Shown here piece after piece: positions 7,613 to 16,900 of a stretch of DNA of 64,000 nt. The DNA comes from an uncultured Oscillospiraceae bacterium. GTDB lineage: Bacteria > Bacillota > Clostridia > Oscillospirales > Acutalibacteraceae. The notes beneath the pieces are model-generated. The model was not told the origin of the DNA and did no database searches. It saw only the letters and a program-made list of their open reading frames with translations. The position numbers and the translations under genes are program-made. The stretch is taken from assembly GCA_900549825.1 (NCBI GenBank), contig URQB01000010.1:36646-100645 (forward strand), given 5' to 3'. Each line of letters starts with the position of its first letter. Position 1 is the first letter of the stretch.

Positions 7613-8815
7613 ATGTATTGCACAAGGGAAATCTCGCCTGGAATTCATTGGGTGGGCGGCAACGACAGGCGCCTCGCTCTTTTTGAAAATATGTTTCCGC
7701 TGCCGCAGGGCGTGGCCTACAATTCTTACCTGATTCTGGATGACAAGATCGCCCTGATGGATACGGTAGACGCGGCGATCACCCGGCAGTTCTTTGAAAA
7801 TCTGGATCATCTGCTGGCGGGCCGCGCCATCGACTATCTGGTTGTCAACCATATGGAGCCGGATCACTGTGCCAATATCGAGGAGCTTGCGCGCCGCTAT
7901 CCGGAGCTGAAGATCATTGGCAATAAAAAGACCTTTCAGATGATCCGCCAGTTTTATGATTTTTCGCTGGAGGACCGCTGCATAGAGGTGTGCGAGGGCG
8001 ATACGCTCAAGCTTGGCGCGCACACGCTGAGATTCTACTTTGCCCCCATGGTGCATTGGCCGGAGGTCATGCTAGCCTTTGAGGAGAGCCAGGGGATTCT
8101 ATTCGCGGCGGATGCATTCGGCTCGTTCGGTGCGCACGACGGGGATATTTTCAGCGATGAAAAAGATTTTGAGCGCGTTTACCTCTCTGAAGCGCGCCGG
8201 TATTATGCCAATATCGTGGGGAAATACGGCCCGCAGGTACAGGCTGCCCTGAAAAAGCTCGGCGGCGTCGAGATCCGCATGATCTGCCCGCTGCACGGCC
8301 CGGTCTGGCGCGAGGATTTGGGCTATATCCTGTATAAGTACGACCATTGGAGCAAATATATTCCGGAGGAGCCCGGCGTTGTGCTGGCGTATGCGTCTAT
8401 GTACGGCAATACGGAAAACGCGGTGGATGTGATCGCCAGCAGGCTTGCGCAGCGCGGCGTTGCGAACCTGAGCGTTTACGACGTCTCCAAGACGCATCCC
8501 TCTGAGATCATTGCGGAGATGTTTCGCCTGAGCCATATGGTACTGGCTTCCCCGACCTATAACATGGGCGTCTATTACGGGATGAACAGCCTTCTGCACG
8601 AGATGGCGGCGCTCAACCTGCAAAACCGCAAGGCGGCGATTATCGGCAACGGCTCCTGGTCGCCCGCAGCGGCGGGGCTGATGAAAAAGCAGCTGGAGGG
8701 CATGAAGAATATGACGCTCCTCTGCGAGCCGCTGGAGATCCGCTCCGCGCTCAAACAGGAGCAGCTGCCCGCAGTGGACGCGCTGGTGGATGCGGTCTGC
8801 GCATCGATGGAATAA
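7613..8815 (+). CDS. fprA: Flavodiiron protein (FprA family, O2/NO reductase)
   Basis: A 400-residue A-type flavoprotein that reduces O2 to water or NO to N2O, protecting anaerobes. The N-terminal metallo-beta-lactamase domain carries the diiron ligands His80-x-Glu82-x-Asp84-His85, His148 (MVHWPEVM), Asp167 (AADAFGSFG) and His near 229 (CPLHGP). The C-terminal flavodoxin domain (about 255-400) begins with YASMYGNTENAVD for FMN binding. No rubredoxin or reductase domain is fused, so an external electron donor is needed. It is a single gene behind a promoter with an operator-like palindrome, suggesting stress control. Confidence 0.95.
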   Translation: MYCTREISPGIHWVGGNDRRLALFENMFPLPQGVAYNSYLILDDKIALMDTVDAAITRQFFENLDHLLAGRAIDYLVVNHMEPDHCANIEELARRYPELKIIGNKKTFQMIRQFYDFSLEDRCIEVCEGDTLKLGAHTLRFYFAPMVHWPEVMLAFEESQGILFAADAFGSFGAHDGDIFSDEKDFERVYLSEARRYYANIVGKYGPQVQAALKKLGGVEIRMICPLHGPVWREDLGYILYKYDHWSKYIPEEPGVVLAYASMYGNTENAVDVIASRLAQRGVANLSVYDVSKTHPSEIIAEMFRLSHMVLASPTYNMGVYYGMNSLLHEMAALNLQNRKAAIIGNGSWSPAAAGLMKKQLEGMKNMTLLCEPLEIRSALKQEQLPAVDALVDAVCASME

Positions 8816-8839
8816 ATGAAAGTACATTCGCGATCGAAT

Positions 8840-8872
8840 ATCCCGGCAGGCATCAGCCTGCCGGGATTTTTA
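8840..8872 (+). terminator. Terminator after the flavodiiron gene
   Basis: Perfect 12-bp stem ATCCCGGCAGGC (8840-8851) with complement at 8856-8867, loop ATCA, then TTTTT. Confidence 0.92.
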
Positions 8873-9015
8873 CATTACCCTTTCAAAGGGGGCGCTCAGG
8901 CCCAGAAATTGATGGACTTTTTTACGTGTATCCCGTATAATAAACAGGAAAAAGCGATGACCGGCTCCACGTTTCAATTGTTGGGAGCCCCGCAACCGGA
9001 AGGATGGATATCAAA

Positions 9016-9405
9016 ATGAAAAAAGTATGGAAACCGCTTGCATTGCTGATGGCAGCGATCCTGATACTGACGGCTCTGACGGCCTGCACCAGCCCGGAGA
9101 AGAAGCTGCTGGGCAAATGGATGGATTCGTCCAATATGAGCGGCTATGAATTTCAGGAGGAGGGGATCGTGGAGCTGACCTATGCGAATTTCACCGTCCC
9201 GATCGTCAACATTCCGTTTACGGGGTCGGTGAAGGGCACTTATTCCCTCGGTGAGGACGATACCCTGACGATCACTTACTCCATTTACAGCAAGAGCATC
9301 ACCAAGACCTATACCTACTCGATGGAAGACAGCTCATTGACGCTGGTCGACAAGGAGTCGGGCGACCGCTCCGTTTATATCCGCCAGGCGGATTCCACAA
9401 CCTGA
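9016..9405 (+). CDS. Small lipoprotein, DUF5640-like
   Basis: A 129-residue exported protein with an N-terminal Lys-rich segment, hydrophobic core and lipobox LTAC near residue 24, so it should be lipid-anchored on the outer face of the membrane. The mature part starts with LLGKWMDSS and reads as alternating beta strands (YEFQEEG, TYSLGEDDTLTITY, SSLTLVDKES), the pattern of the lipocalin-like DUF5640 group. ATG 9016 fits GGAAGGA at 8998-9004; an in-frame ATG at 9004 overlaps that site and is less likely. Function unknown. Confidence 0.75.
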   Translation: MKKVWKPLALLMAAILILTALTACTSPEKKLLGKWMDSSNMSGYEFQEEGIVELTYANFTVPIVNIPFTGSVKGTYSLGEDDTLTITYSIYSKSITKTYTYSMEDSSLTLVDKESGDRSVYIRQADSTT

Positions 9406-9497
9406 CGTTGTAGCGAGGCGGCTGTGTTTTGCGCCCTGTTGCAGAATGTATCAAAAGTTACACAGGGGCGCCTTGCGCCCTTTGAGGAGGGATGAGC

Positions 9498-10775
9498 ATG
9501 CCTGTGCCGTATGAGCGGCTGGATGCCGTTTCCGTTTTGTATCCGGCGCTCAGCTTTGGAAAGCGGGGCCATGTGTTCCGGCTGTGCGCCGTTTTGACCG
9601 AAGAGGTGGATGCGCAGTTGCTGAGGGAGTCCGTCCGAGCGCTCAGGCCGCGGTTTCCCATCCTGTATACGCATCTGAAAAAGACGTTTTTCAGCTATGT
9701 GCATGTCCCGGCGGACGACTTGGATATTGTCGGGCAGGAAGAACCGTGCCTGATCCTGCCTGAGCTGTACGATACCGCCAAGCCCGCATTCCGGATTTAC
9801 TGTGAAGGCAGCAGGATCGCCATGGACGTATTCCATGCCAATGCGGATGCGGGCGCGGCGATTCAGTATCTGCAGCAGCTCCTGGCCGATTATTGTTCGC
9901 GTTTGGAGGGAGAGCCCGGTACGGTGTGCCCTGCCTCGGAAGACGAGCTGGCAGATGACTACCTGCGCAACTTTGACCGGACGAAAAACGCCTCCTTTGC
10001 GGAGAAGCGGGCGTACCGCTTCCGACTTGCGCCGGATGGAGACTATGTGCGCCTGACCTGCATTTCGATCAGCCTTAGCGGTATCAAGGGCAGGATAAAG
10101 CCGGAGGGCTTCACCGTAAACGACTATCTGACGGCGGCGCTGTATCTTGCCATTGCGCGCGGCGTCCATCTCCCGAAGGAGGCGCCGGATGTGTCGATCT
10201 CTGTCCCCATCAATCTGCGCCCTTTTTTCGGCTCTGTGACGCAGCGCAATTTCTCTTACTATGTGAATGTGCGCGTGCCCGCGGCAGCGGGCATGGAGGA
10301 AGCCCTGCACTGTGTGCACCGGCAGGTGCGTGATGCTATGCAGCAGGAACGGTTACTATCCGGGATTGCCGCCACGGTAAAAACGGCAAATAACTTTTTT
10401 GTCCGGTTTACCCCGCGCGCACTCAAGGAAGTTATCATCCGCCGGGTTTATCGCTCCATAGCCGGGCAGGGGCTGACGACGACGCTCTCGAATATCGGCT
10501 TTCAAAAGCCCGCGCCTGCGGTTTTGAAGAAGCTCGTCCGCTTCGAGATGTATCTTGGTGCGGGTGGGGGAGGGATGACCGCCGCCGCGGTCGGATGCGG
10601 TGACAGGGTGTCTATGTGCATTAGCGCATCCTCGCGGGACCGGTGCGTTGAGCAGGCGTTTGAGGAACTCCTGCGGGAAGACGGCATTGCCTTTTCCGTC
10701 AGCGAGCAGGAATTCCGTGATTTCAAAAAGATACGGGAGTTTAGCCTTGCCGGACTGTCATCCGCGCATGGATGA
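9498..10775 (+). CDS. Condensation-domain-like acyltransferase (COG4908)
   Basis: A 425-residue protein with the two-lobed fold of NRPS condensation domains and alcohol acetyltransferases. The catalytic motif is partly kept: DVFHANADAG (near 110) reads HxxxDxG instead of the usual HHxxxDG, with Phe in place of the first His. Mid-protein SVPINLRPFFGS matches the structural Arg loop of the family. Such free-standing proteins are linked to lipid or secondary-metabolite acylation; no NRPS genes are nearby. GAGGAGGG (9484-9491) best fits ATG 9498; ATG 9492 is too close. Confidence 0.75.
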   Translation: MPVPYERLDAVSVLYPALSFGKRGHVFRLCAVLTEEVDAQLLRESVRALRPRFPILYTHLKKTFFSYVHVPADDLDIVGQEEPCLILPELYDTAKPAFRIYCEGSRIAMDVFHANADAGAAIQYLQQLLADYCSRLEGEPGTVCPASEDELADDYLRNFDRTKNASFAEKRAYRFRLAPDGDYVRLTCISISLSGIKGRIKPEGFTVNDYLTAALYLAIARGVHLPKEAPDVSISVPINLRPFFGSVTQRNFSYYVNVRVPAAAGMEEALHCVHRQVRDAMQQERLLSGIAATVKTANNFFVRFTPRALKEVIIRRVYRSIAGQGLTTTLSNIGFQKPAPAVLKKLVRFEMYLGAGGGGMTAAAVGCGDRVSMCISASSRDRCVEQAFEELLREDGIAFSVSEQEFRDFKKIREFSLAGLSSAHG

Positions 10776-10778
10776 ATT

Positions 10779-10828
10779 GGGCGTACTGCCAAGCGGGGAA
10801 TACACCGTTTGCAGCACGCCCGGTTTTT
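10779..10828. terminator. Long terminator hairpin between converging genes
   Basis: GGGCGT (10779-10784) pairs with ACGCCC (10816-10821). Inner segments CTGC/GCAG and AAGCGG/CCGTTT extend the stem, and GGTTTTTA follows on the plus strand. It ends the condensation-like gene; the minus-strand gene stops 27 bases away. Confidence 0.75.
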
Positions 10829-10854
10829 ACTTTCTTCGCTGGCTCCCGGCCAGG

Positions 10855-11352
10855 CTAAATCTCATTTTGGAAAATGACGCCTTCCTCCCGCAGCTTTCTC
10901 GGGACTGAGCCGCCGATCGTGGAATCATTCAGCGGCATATAGCGGAAACCGCGGCTGCCGGTCATGGTGTCGTACCATTTGCAGATTTTATCCTCCACAT
11001 GCTGTACGTCCTCTGGAACTGCAGCATAGCCTGCAGCAGGCGTTCCAGTATTAAAAAAGGTGACAAATTTCAGCGAGTACATATCACAGGAGGTCAGCGT
11101 GTTGGTCGATTCGTCAAATAGGACGAAATAGTTGTTGCCCACCTGCGTGAGGATGCCCTCAAATACCACAATTTTGTTTGTCCCGATCAGCATCTGGCAG
11201 ACGATATAATGCCCTACCTCATCTGCCATGACCTCGGGCAGTGATTTGGTCTGGATAATGCCGTGGTTGCTTTGAATATCGGAACAGACGCGTTCCGGAT
11301 ATCGGGAAGTCTCCTCTGGTACGAGCCCCGGAGACGTATTATTATCTGTCAT
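10855..11352 (-). CDS. Hypothetical protein, possibly spore-associated
   Basis: A 165-residue soluble protein I do not recognise with certainty. The middle part (HYIVCQMLIGTNKIVVFEG, then a YFVLFDE stretch) forms a compact beta-rich segment of the kind seen in small Clostridia coat-associated proteins and DUF2642-like domains. The C-terminus is short and basic. AAAGGAG upstream supports the ATG at 11352; an upstream start at 11406 has no such site. It faces the condensation-like gene and is divergent from the electron-transfer operon. A spore-coat role is only a guess from fold pattern. Confidence 0.55.
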   Translation of the reverse strand: MTDNNTSPGLVPEETSRYPERVCSDIQSNHGIIQTKSLPEVMADEVGHYIVCQMLIGTNKIVVFEGILTQVGNNYFVLFDESTNTLTSCDMYSLKFVTFFNTGTPAAGYAAVPEDVQHVEDKICKWYDTMTGSRGFRYMPLNDSTIGGSVPRKLREEGVIFQNEI

Positions 11353-11545
11353 GTAAAAAATTCTCCTTTCGCTCTGGCTGATTCCCGCCGGCAACTTTTG
11401 CCGCATGCTTCGGCGGGCAGATATCTTGACAAGGGCATTGCGCCCATCGTTCCATCTTATGTGAAAAACGCGGGGTGGTGAACGGGCTCTTTCCGTACAT
11501 GTCTACCAAAATGCAATACAGCCCTGGTAATTGATGCCGAAACGC

Positions 11546-11574
11546 TTGAAAGCGGCCCCAAAACTATGTATAAT
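11546..11574 (+). promoter_or_regulatory. Promoter of the NuoE/NuoF/transhydrogenase operon
   Basis: TTGAAA (11546-11551), 17-bp spacer, TATAAT (11569-11574): nearly consensus sigma-A. Transcription would start near 11581, just before the first hairpin of the leader. Confidence 0.82.
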
Positions 11575-11592
11575 AAAATGCGAGGCTAGAGA

Positions 11593-11684
11593 CGAACAAT
11601 CCACGCGCATCCTGCGGAATAGCCCGCCGGGTGCGGATTGTTCGCTTTTTTTGAAACATAAAACGGCGAAATCAGCCGTTTTTT
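11593..11684 (+). promoter_or_regulatory. Leader with two terminator-like hairpins (putative attenuator)
   Basis: Hairpin 1: CGAACAATCC (11593-11602) with its exact complement 11635-11644, extended by an inner stem of about ten pairs with one mismatch, followed by CTTTTTTT. Hairpin 2: AAACGGC (11661-11667) / GCCGTTT (11675-11681) followed by TTTA. Both lie between a strong promoter and the ribosome site of the operon, so most transcripts should stop unless something prevents hairpin 1. Confidence 0.65.
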
Positions 11685-11702
11685 AGAAGGAGGCAATTGA
11701 TT

Positions 11703-12221
11703 TTGAATTGTTGCTGTGAACAGAAACCGGAAAGCGACCTCTCGCTGCTGGACGGTGTGTTGGAGGAGTATGCGCAGATCCCTGGCAGCCTGATTACCAT
11801 TTTGCAGAAGGCACAGGAAATCTATGGCTATCTTCCGCAGGACGTGCTGCGCCATATTGCCGGCCGGACGGGTTTGAAGCCCGCGAGGGTATTCGGCGTG
11901 GCGACCTTTTATGCACAGTTCCGCTTCCAGCCGGTTGGGAAATATCTGATCATGCTCTGCCAGGGGACGGCCTGCCACGTCAACGGTTCTCAGATGATTG
12001 AGCAGGCAATCCAGGAGGAGCTGGGCATTCATGATGGCGAGACGACGGAGGACGGCCTGTTTACGCTCAAGGACGTCGCCTGCCTCGGCTGCTGCAGCCT
12101 ATCGCCTGTCATGATGATCAACGACGAGACCTACGGCACCCTTACGCCGGAAAAGACGAAAAAAATCCTGCGTGACCTGAAAGCGCGCGCATCGGATCGA
12201 AAGGAAGGGTCGGAAGCATGA
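11703..12221 (+). CDS. NuoE-like [2Fe-2S] subunit (Stn/Hyd-type complex)
   Basis: A 172-residue thioredoxin-fold iron-sulfur protein. The four cluster cysteines are visible: Cys86 and Cys91 (CQGTAC), Cys127 and Cys131 (CLGCC). It is homologous to NuoE of complex I, HydC of bifurcating hydrogenases and StnC-type subunits, passing electrons to or from the FMN subunit. AAGGAGG at 11687-11693 best fits TTG 11703; TTG 11697 is only 3 bases away from it. It overlaps the next gene by 4 bases. Confidence 0.93.
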   Translation: MNCCCEQKPESDLSLLDGVLEEYAQIPGSLITILQKAQEIYGYLPQDVLRHIAGRTGLKPARVFGVATFYAQFRFQPVGKYLIMLCQGTACHVNGSQMIEQAIQEELGIHDGETTEDGLFTLKDVACLGCCSLSPVMMINDETYGTLTPEKTKKILRDLKARASDRKEGSEA

Positions 12222-13966
12222 AAATCGTAGTTGGGCAGGGCAGCTGCGGCATCGCGGCGGGTGCGGGGCGCGTCTATGACGCGCTGGCAGACGCTCTCGC
12301 GGGGAAAGAGCAGGTAGAGCTGACGATTGCAGGCTGCATCGGCATGTGCTATCTCGAGCCGATTGTAGACCTTTATGGAGACGGCGGCGAGCTGATCCGG
12401 CTTGTCCGCGTGCAGGAAAAGGATATTCCGGCCATTTTGGAGGCTGTGGAAGGCAACTGGGAGGCTGTTTCCCACCTGGAAATCACGGATGACGACAAGG
12501 CATTTCTCAGTCAGCAGACGCGCATCGCGCTGCGGCACTGCGGCGTGATCAATCCGGAACAAATCGAGGATTATCTTGCGGACGGCGGCTACGGCTCCAT
12601 CCGCAAGGTGCTCTCCTCCATGACACCGGAGGAAGTGATCGAAACCATCAAAGTTTCCGGCCTGAAGGGCCGCGGCGGCGCAGGCTTCCCGACCTGGTTC
12701 AAATGGAACGCGGCGCGCAGGGAGCAGGCGCAGCCGAAATATCTGATCTGCAATGCGGACGAGGGCGACCCCGGCGCCTTTATGGATCGCGCAGTGATCG
12801 AGGGCGATCCGCACAATCTCATCGAGGGCATGCTCATCGCGGCCTATGCGATCGGCGCCTCTGAGATGGTCGTCTATGTGCGTGCGGAATATCCGCTTGC
12901 GGTTAAGCGGCTGCGCAACGCGATCCGCCAGGCGGAAGAAAAGGGCTTTTTGGGCGACAATATCCTTGGCTCCGGCTTTTCCTGCCGGATGCGCATCAAA
13001 GAGGGCGCAGGTGCGTTCGTCTGCGGCGAGGAGACGGCGCTCATCGAATCCCTGGAGGGCCAGCGCGGCATGCCGCGGCTGAAACCCCCGTTCCCCGCGG
13101 CGAGCGGCTACTGGCATAAGCCCTCCAATATCAATAACGTCGAGACGTTTGCAAACGTCCCGTGGATTCTCTTAAACGGCGGCGAAGCCTTTGCCGCCAT
13201 GGGTACGCCGGACAGCAAGGGCACCAAGGTCTTCGCCCTGACGGGCAAGATCAAGAAGGGCGGCCTGGTGGAAATCCCGATGGGCAAAACCCTGCGGGAC
13301 GTCATCTTCGGCATCGGCGGCGGCATCCGGGACGGTAAGGAATTTAAGGCCGTGCAGATGGGCGGCCCGTCCGGCGGATGTATCCCGGCGGAACAGCTTG
13401 ACACCATCATCGATTATCAGGCACTGGGCGCGACGGGCGCGATCATGGGCTCCGGCGGCATGGTCGTCATGGATGAAACCACCTGCATGGTGGAGATGGC
13501 GCGCTTTTTCCTCGATTTTACCGCCAAGGAATCCTGCGGTAAGTGCGTGCACTGCCGTTTGGGCACCAAGCGGATGCTGGAGATTCTCACCCGTATCGTA
13601 AATGGGGAGGGGAAAGAAGGCGATATTGAGCTGCTCGAGGAGCTGTGCGCGCGCATCAAGGACGGCGCGCTTTGCGGCCTCGGCCAGACGGCGCCGAACC
13701 CCGTATTAACGACCATCCGGTATTTCCGCAATGAATATGAGGCGCACATCCGGGAAAAGAAGTGCCCGGCGCATCAGTGCGCGGCGCTCGTATCGTATCG
13801 GATCGATCCCGGGGCGTGCACCGGCTGTACGCTGTGCGCGCGCAACTGCCCGGTCAAGGCGATTTCCGGCGGGGTCAAAAAGACGCATGCGATCGATCCG
13901 GAAATCTGCATCAAGTGCGGCAAGTGCAAGACGGTCTGCCGGTTTGGCGCAGTCCTTGTGGATTAG
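12218..13966 (+). CDS. NuoF/HydB-like NAD-binding FMN subunit
   Basis: A 582-residue subunit with four parts in order: an N-terminal thioredoxin-like [2Fe-2S] domain (cysteines near 10, 40 and 44), the NuoF core with the FMN/NAD loop KGRGGAGFPTW (about 150-160), an SLBB segment, a NuoF-type [4Fe-4S] site SCGKCVHC near 440, and a C-terminal two-cluster ferredoxin (CTGCTLCARNC and CIKCGKCKTVC). This architecture is that of HydB and Stn-type subunits, where the FMN is the bifurcation site between NADH and ferredoxin. Overlapping start and stop (ATGA) imply a fixed stoichiometry with the NuoE-like subunit. Confidence 0.95.
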   Translation: MKIVVGQGSCGIAAGAGRVYDALADALAGKEQVELTIAGCIGMCYLEPIVDLYGDGGELIRLVRVQEKDIPAILEAVEGNWEAVSHLEITDDDKAFLSQQTRIALRHCGVINPEQIEDYLADGGYGSIRKVLSSMTPEEVIETIKVSGLKGRGGAGFPTWFKWNAARREQAQPKYLICNADEGDPGAFMDRAVIEGDPHNLIEGMLIAAYAIGASEMVVYVRAEYPLAVKRLRNAIRQAEEKGFLGDNILGSGFSCRMRIKEGAGAFVCGEETALIESLEGQRGMPRLKPPFPAASGYWHKPSNINNVETFANVPWILLNGGEAFAAMGTPDSKGTKVFALTGKIKKGGLVEIPMGKTLRDVIFGIGGGIRDGKEFKAVQMGGPSGGCIPAEQLDTIIDYQALGATGAIMGSGGMVVMDETTCMVEMARFFLDFTAKESCGKCVHCRLGTKRMLEILTRIVNGEGKEGDIELLEELCARIKDGALCGLGQTAPNPVLTTIRYFRNEYEAHIREKKCPAHQCAALVSYRIDPGACTGCTLCARNCPVKAISGGVKKTHAIDPEICIKCGKCKTVCRFGAVLVD

Positions 13967-13993
13967 CCGTTTGGCGGAGAAAGGTTGGTTAGC

Positions 13994-16900
13994 ATGATGA
14001 AAATTCGTTTGAACATAGACGGCTATGAGGTCGAAGCGCAGCAGGGCGCGACGATCCTCCAGATTGCCCGGGAAAACGGCATTGAAATCCCCACGCTCTG
14101 CCATGACGCGCGCGTAGAGGAATACGGTGCCTGCGGGCTGTGCGTCGTCGAGGTGGAAGGCAGCCCCAAGCTCATGCGCGCGTGCGCGACAAAGGCGGCC
14201 GACGGCATGGTCATCCATACGGACGGCGAGCGAGCCAGGCAGGCGCGCAAGGTTGCGCTCGAACTGCTGCTCTCTGACCACGACGGCGACTGCAAAGCGC
14301 CCTGCTCCCTCAATTGCCCGGCGGGGACGGATTGCCAGGGTTATGTTGGCCTGATCGCAAACGGGCAGTTTAAGGAAGCGGTGAAGCTCATCAAGGAGAA
14401 GGTGCCGCTGCCCGCCTCTATCGGGCGCATCTGCCCGCACCCGTGTGAGCAGGCCTGCCGCCGCAAGATGGTGGAGGATCCGATCGCGATCGCCCATTTG
14501 AAGAGCTTTGCGGCGGATCTTGATTTGCGCAGCTGGGCGCCGTACCAGCCTGAATGCGCACCGGATACGCATCAAACAATATCCATTGTCGGCGGCGGCC
14601 CCGCGGGCCTGACTGCGGCGTATTACCTGCGGACGATGGGGCATTCCGTAGCCATTTACGACGCGATGCCCAAGATGGGCGGTATGCTGCGCTATGGCAT
14701 CCCGCAATACCGCCTGCCCAAGGAGGTGCTCGACCAGGAGGTCACGGCGATCGCCAACATGGGCGTATCGATGTTTAATAATATGAAAGTGGGCGATGGG
14801 CTGACGCTCGAGGAGCTGCGGGAGGGCAGCGATGCGGTGCTGGTCGCCATCGGCGCGTGGACGTCGAGCTCCATGCGTGTGCCGGGCGAATCCCTGAACG
14901 GCGTGATGGGCGGCATCGATTTCCTGCGCCATGTGGCGCTCAACGAGCCCTCCGGTATGGGCGAGCGCGTGGCGGTTGTCGGCGGCGGCAACACGGCCAT
15001 GGATGCCTGCCGCACGGCGGTGCGTATGGGCGCGAAAGAAGTTTATATCATTTACCGCCGCACCCGCGGCGAGATGCCGGCGGATGCGCTGGAGATCGCG
15101 CAGGCGGAGGAAGAGGGCGTCGTTTTCAAATTCCTGACCAATCCCGTGGAGATCCTGGGCGCCGGCGGTGCGGTGTGCGGCGTGCGGCTCCAGAAGATGG
15201 AGCTCGGCGAGCCGGATGCGAGCGGCCGGCGCAGGCCCGTGCCGGTAGCGGGCGCGTTTGAAGACCTGCCGCTTGACACGGTCATCATGGCGATTGGCCA
15301 GTGGACCAATCCGGAGGGCTTTGAAGCGCTGGAGCTGACGAAGCGCGGCACGATCGCGGCGGATGAAAGCACGTTCCGCACATCCCTTGACGGCGTGTTC
15401 GCAGTGGGCGACGCGACGAACAAAGGCGCGGATATCGCCATCGCCGCCATCGGCGAGGCCGGAAAGGCTGCGAAGGTGATTGATAGCTTCCTAAAGGGGA
15501 AGACGGTTCCTTACCGAAAGCCCTATGTTGTGGAGCGCACCGTTACGCCGGAAATGCTGGCGGACCGGGAGAAGAAGGCGCGTGTGGCAATGCCGCACCT
15601 TTCCCCGGAGGAGCGTAAGACAAACTTTAAAGAGATTGATCTCGGCTATACGCAGGAGCTGGCGAAGCGGGAGGCTTCCCGCTGCCTGGAATGCGGCTGC
15701 CACGATTCCCTGGAGTGTAAGCTCCTGCACTATGCGAATGAATACGATGTATCCCCAGCACGGTTCGAGGGAGAAAAGCACAGCCGCCCGCAGGAGCAGA
15801 CGCATCCGTTTATCGAACGCAATGCCGATAAATGCATCCTCTGCGGCCTGTGCGTGCGCGTGTGCGACGAAGCAATGGGCCGCACGGCCTTAGGCCTTGT
15901 CAGCCGCGGTTTCGATACGGTGGTCGCGCCGGAATTTGGCCTGAAGCTGGAAAAAACGGACTGCATCTCCTGCGGCCAGTGCGTAGCTGTATGCCCGACG
16001 GGCGCGCTGCGTGAGCTTCAGCCCGTGGCAAAGAGTGTGCCGGTGGAGGAGAAATCCACGCTTACCACCTGCTCTTTCTGCTCGATGGGCTGCCCGGTTG
16101 ACCTGCGCACGCGCGGCGATATGATGACGCGCGCGCTGCCCGTGGGGGAGAGCGGCATGCTCTGCGCGGGCGGGCGCTTTGGCTTCGGTGCGGCCCAGGA
16201 GGAAGGGCGGCTGAAGGTTCCCATGCTGCGGGAGAATGGAGAACTTCGTCAGGCACCGTTTAACGAAGCGGTCGGCTGTGTCAGCGAGCGGATGGCTGAA
16301 ATCATCGAGCAGCACGGCAGCGGCGCGGTGGCAGTCACCATTTCTGAGCGCTCCACCTGCGAGGAGGCATATCTGGCAAAACGCTATGCAAACGAGGCGC
16401 TCCGCACGGAAAATATCTGCTCCTTCGGCCTGATGGAAAGCGGCGTGAAGGAGGTGCTGGGCGTGGACGCATCCTTCAATACCTTCGAGGAGCTAAACGG
16501 GACGGATGTGATCCTGCTCATCGGCGCCACCCCTGCGCTCTCGACCACGATGGCGGGCGTACGCATCCGCAGGGCGGTGCAGCAGGGGGCAAAGCTTCTG
16601 CTCGTCGGCCCGCAGAAGACCTGGTTCGACGATTTCGCATCGCTTCGCTTTCAGGCGGATGAGACGGCGTTTCTTGCAGATATGCTTGCCGCGCTCCGGA
16701 ATCCGGAGTTGACCGGGAAAGCGGCAGAGGCGGCTGCCGTTTATAGAGATGCGAAAAAGGCCATGATTGTTTATCACGACGCGCAGGTATCGCGGCAGGC
16801 TGCTGCGCTCGCAGCATCACTCGCCAAAGAATCCGGCCATATCGGCCATGCGCGCGACGGGCTCATCGTCCTCAAATCCGGGGCCAACAGCCAGGGCCTT

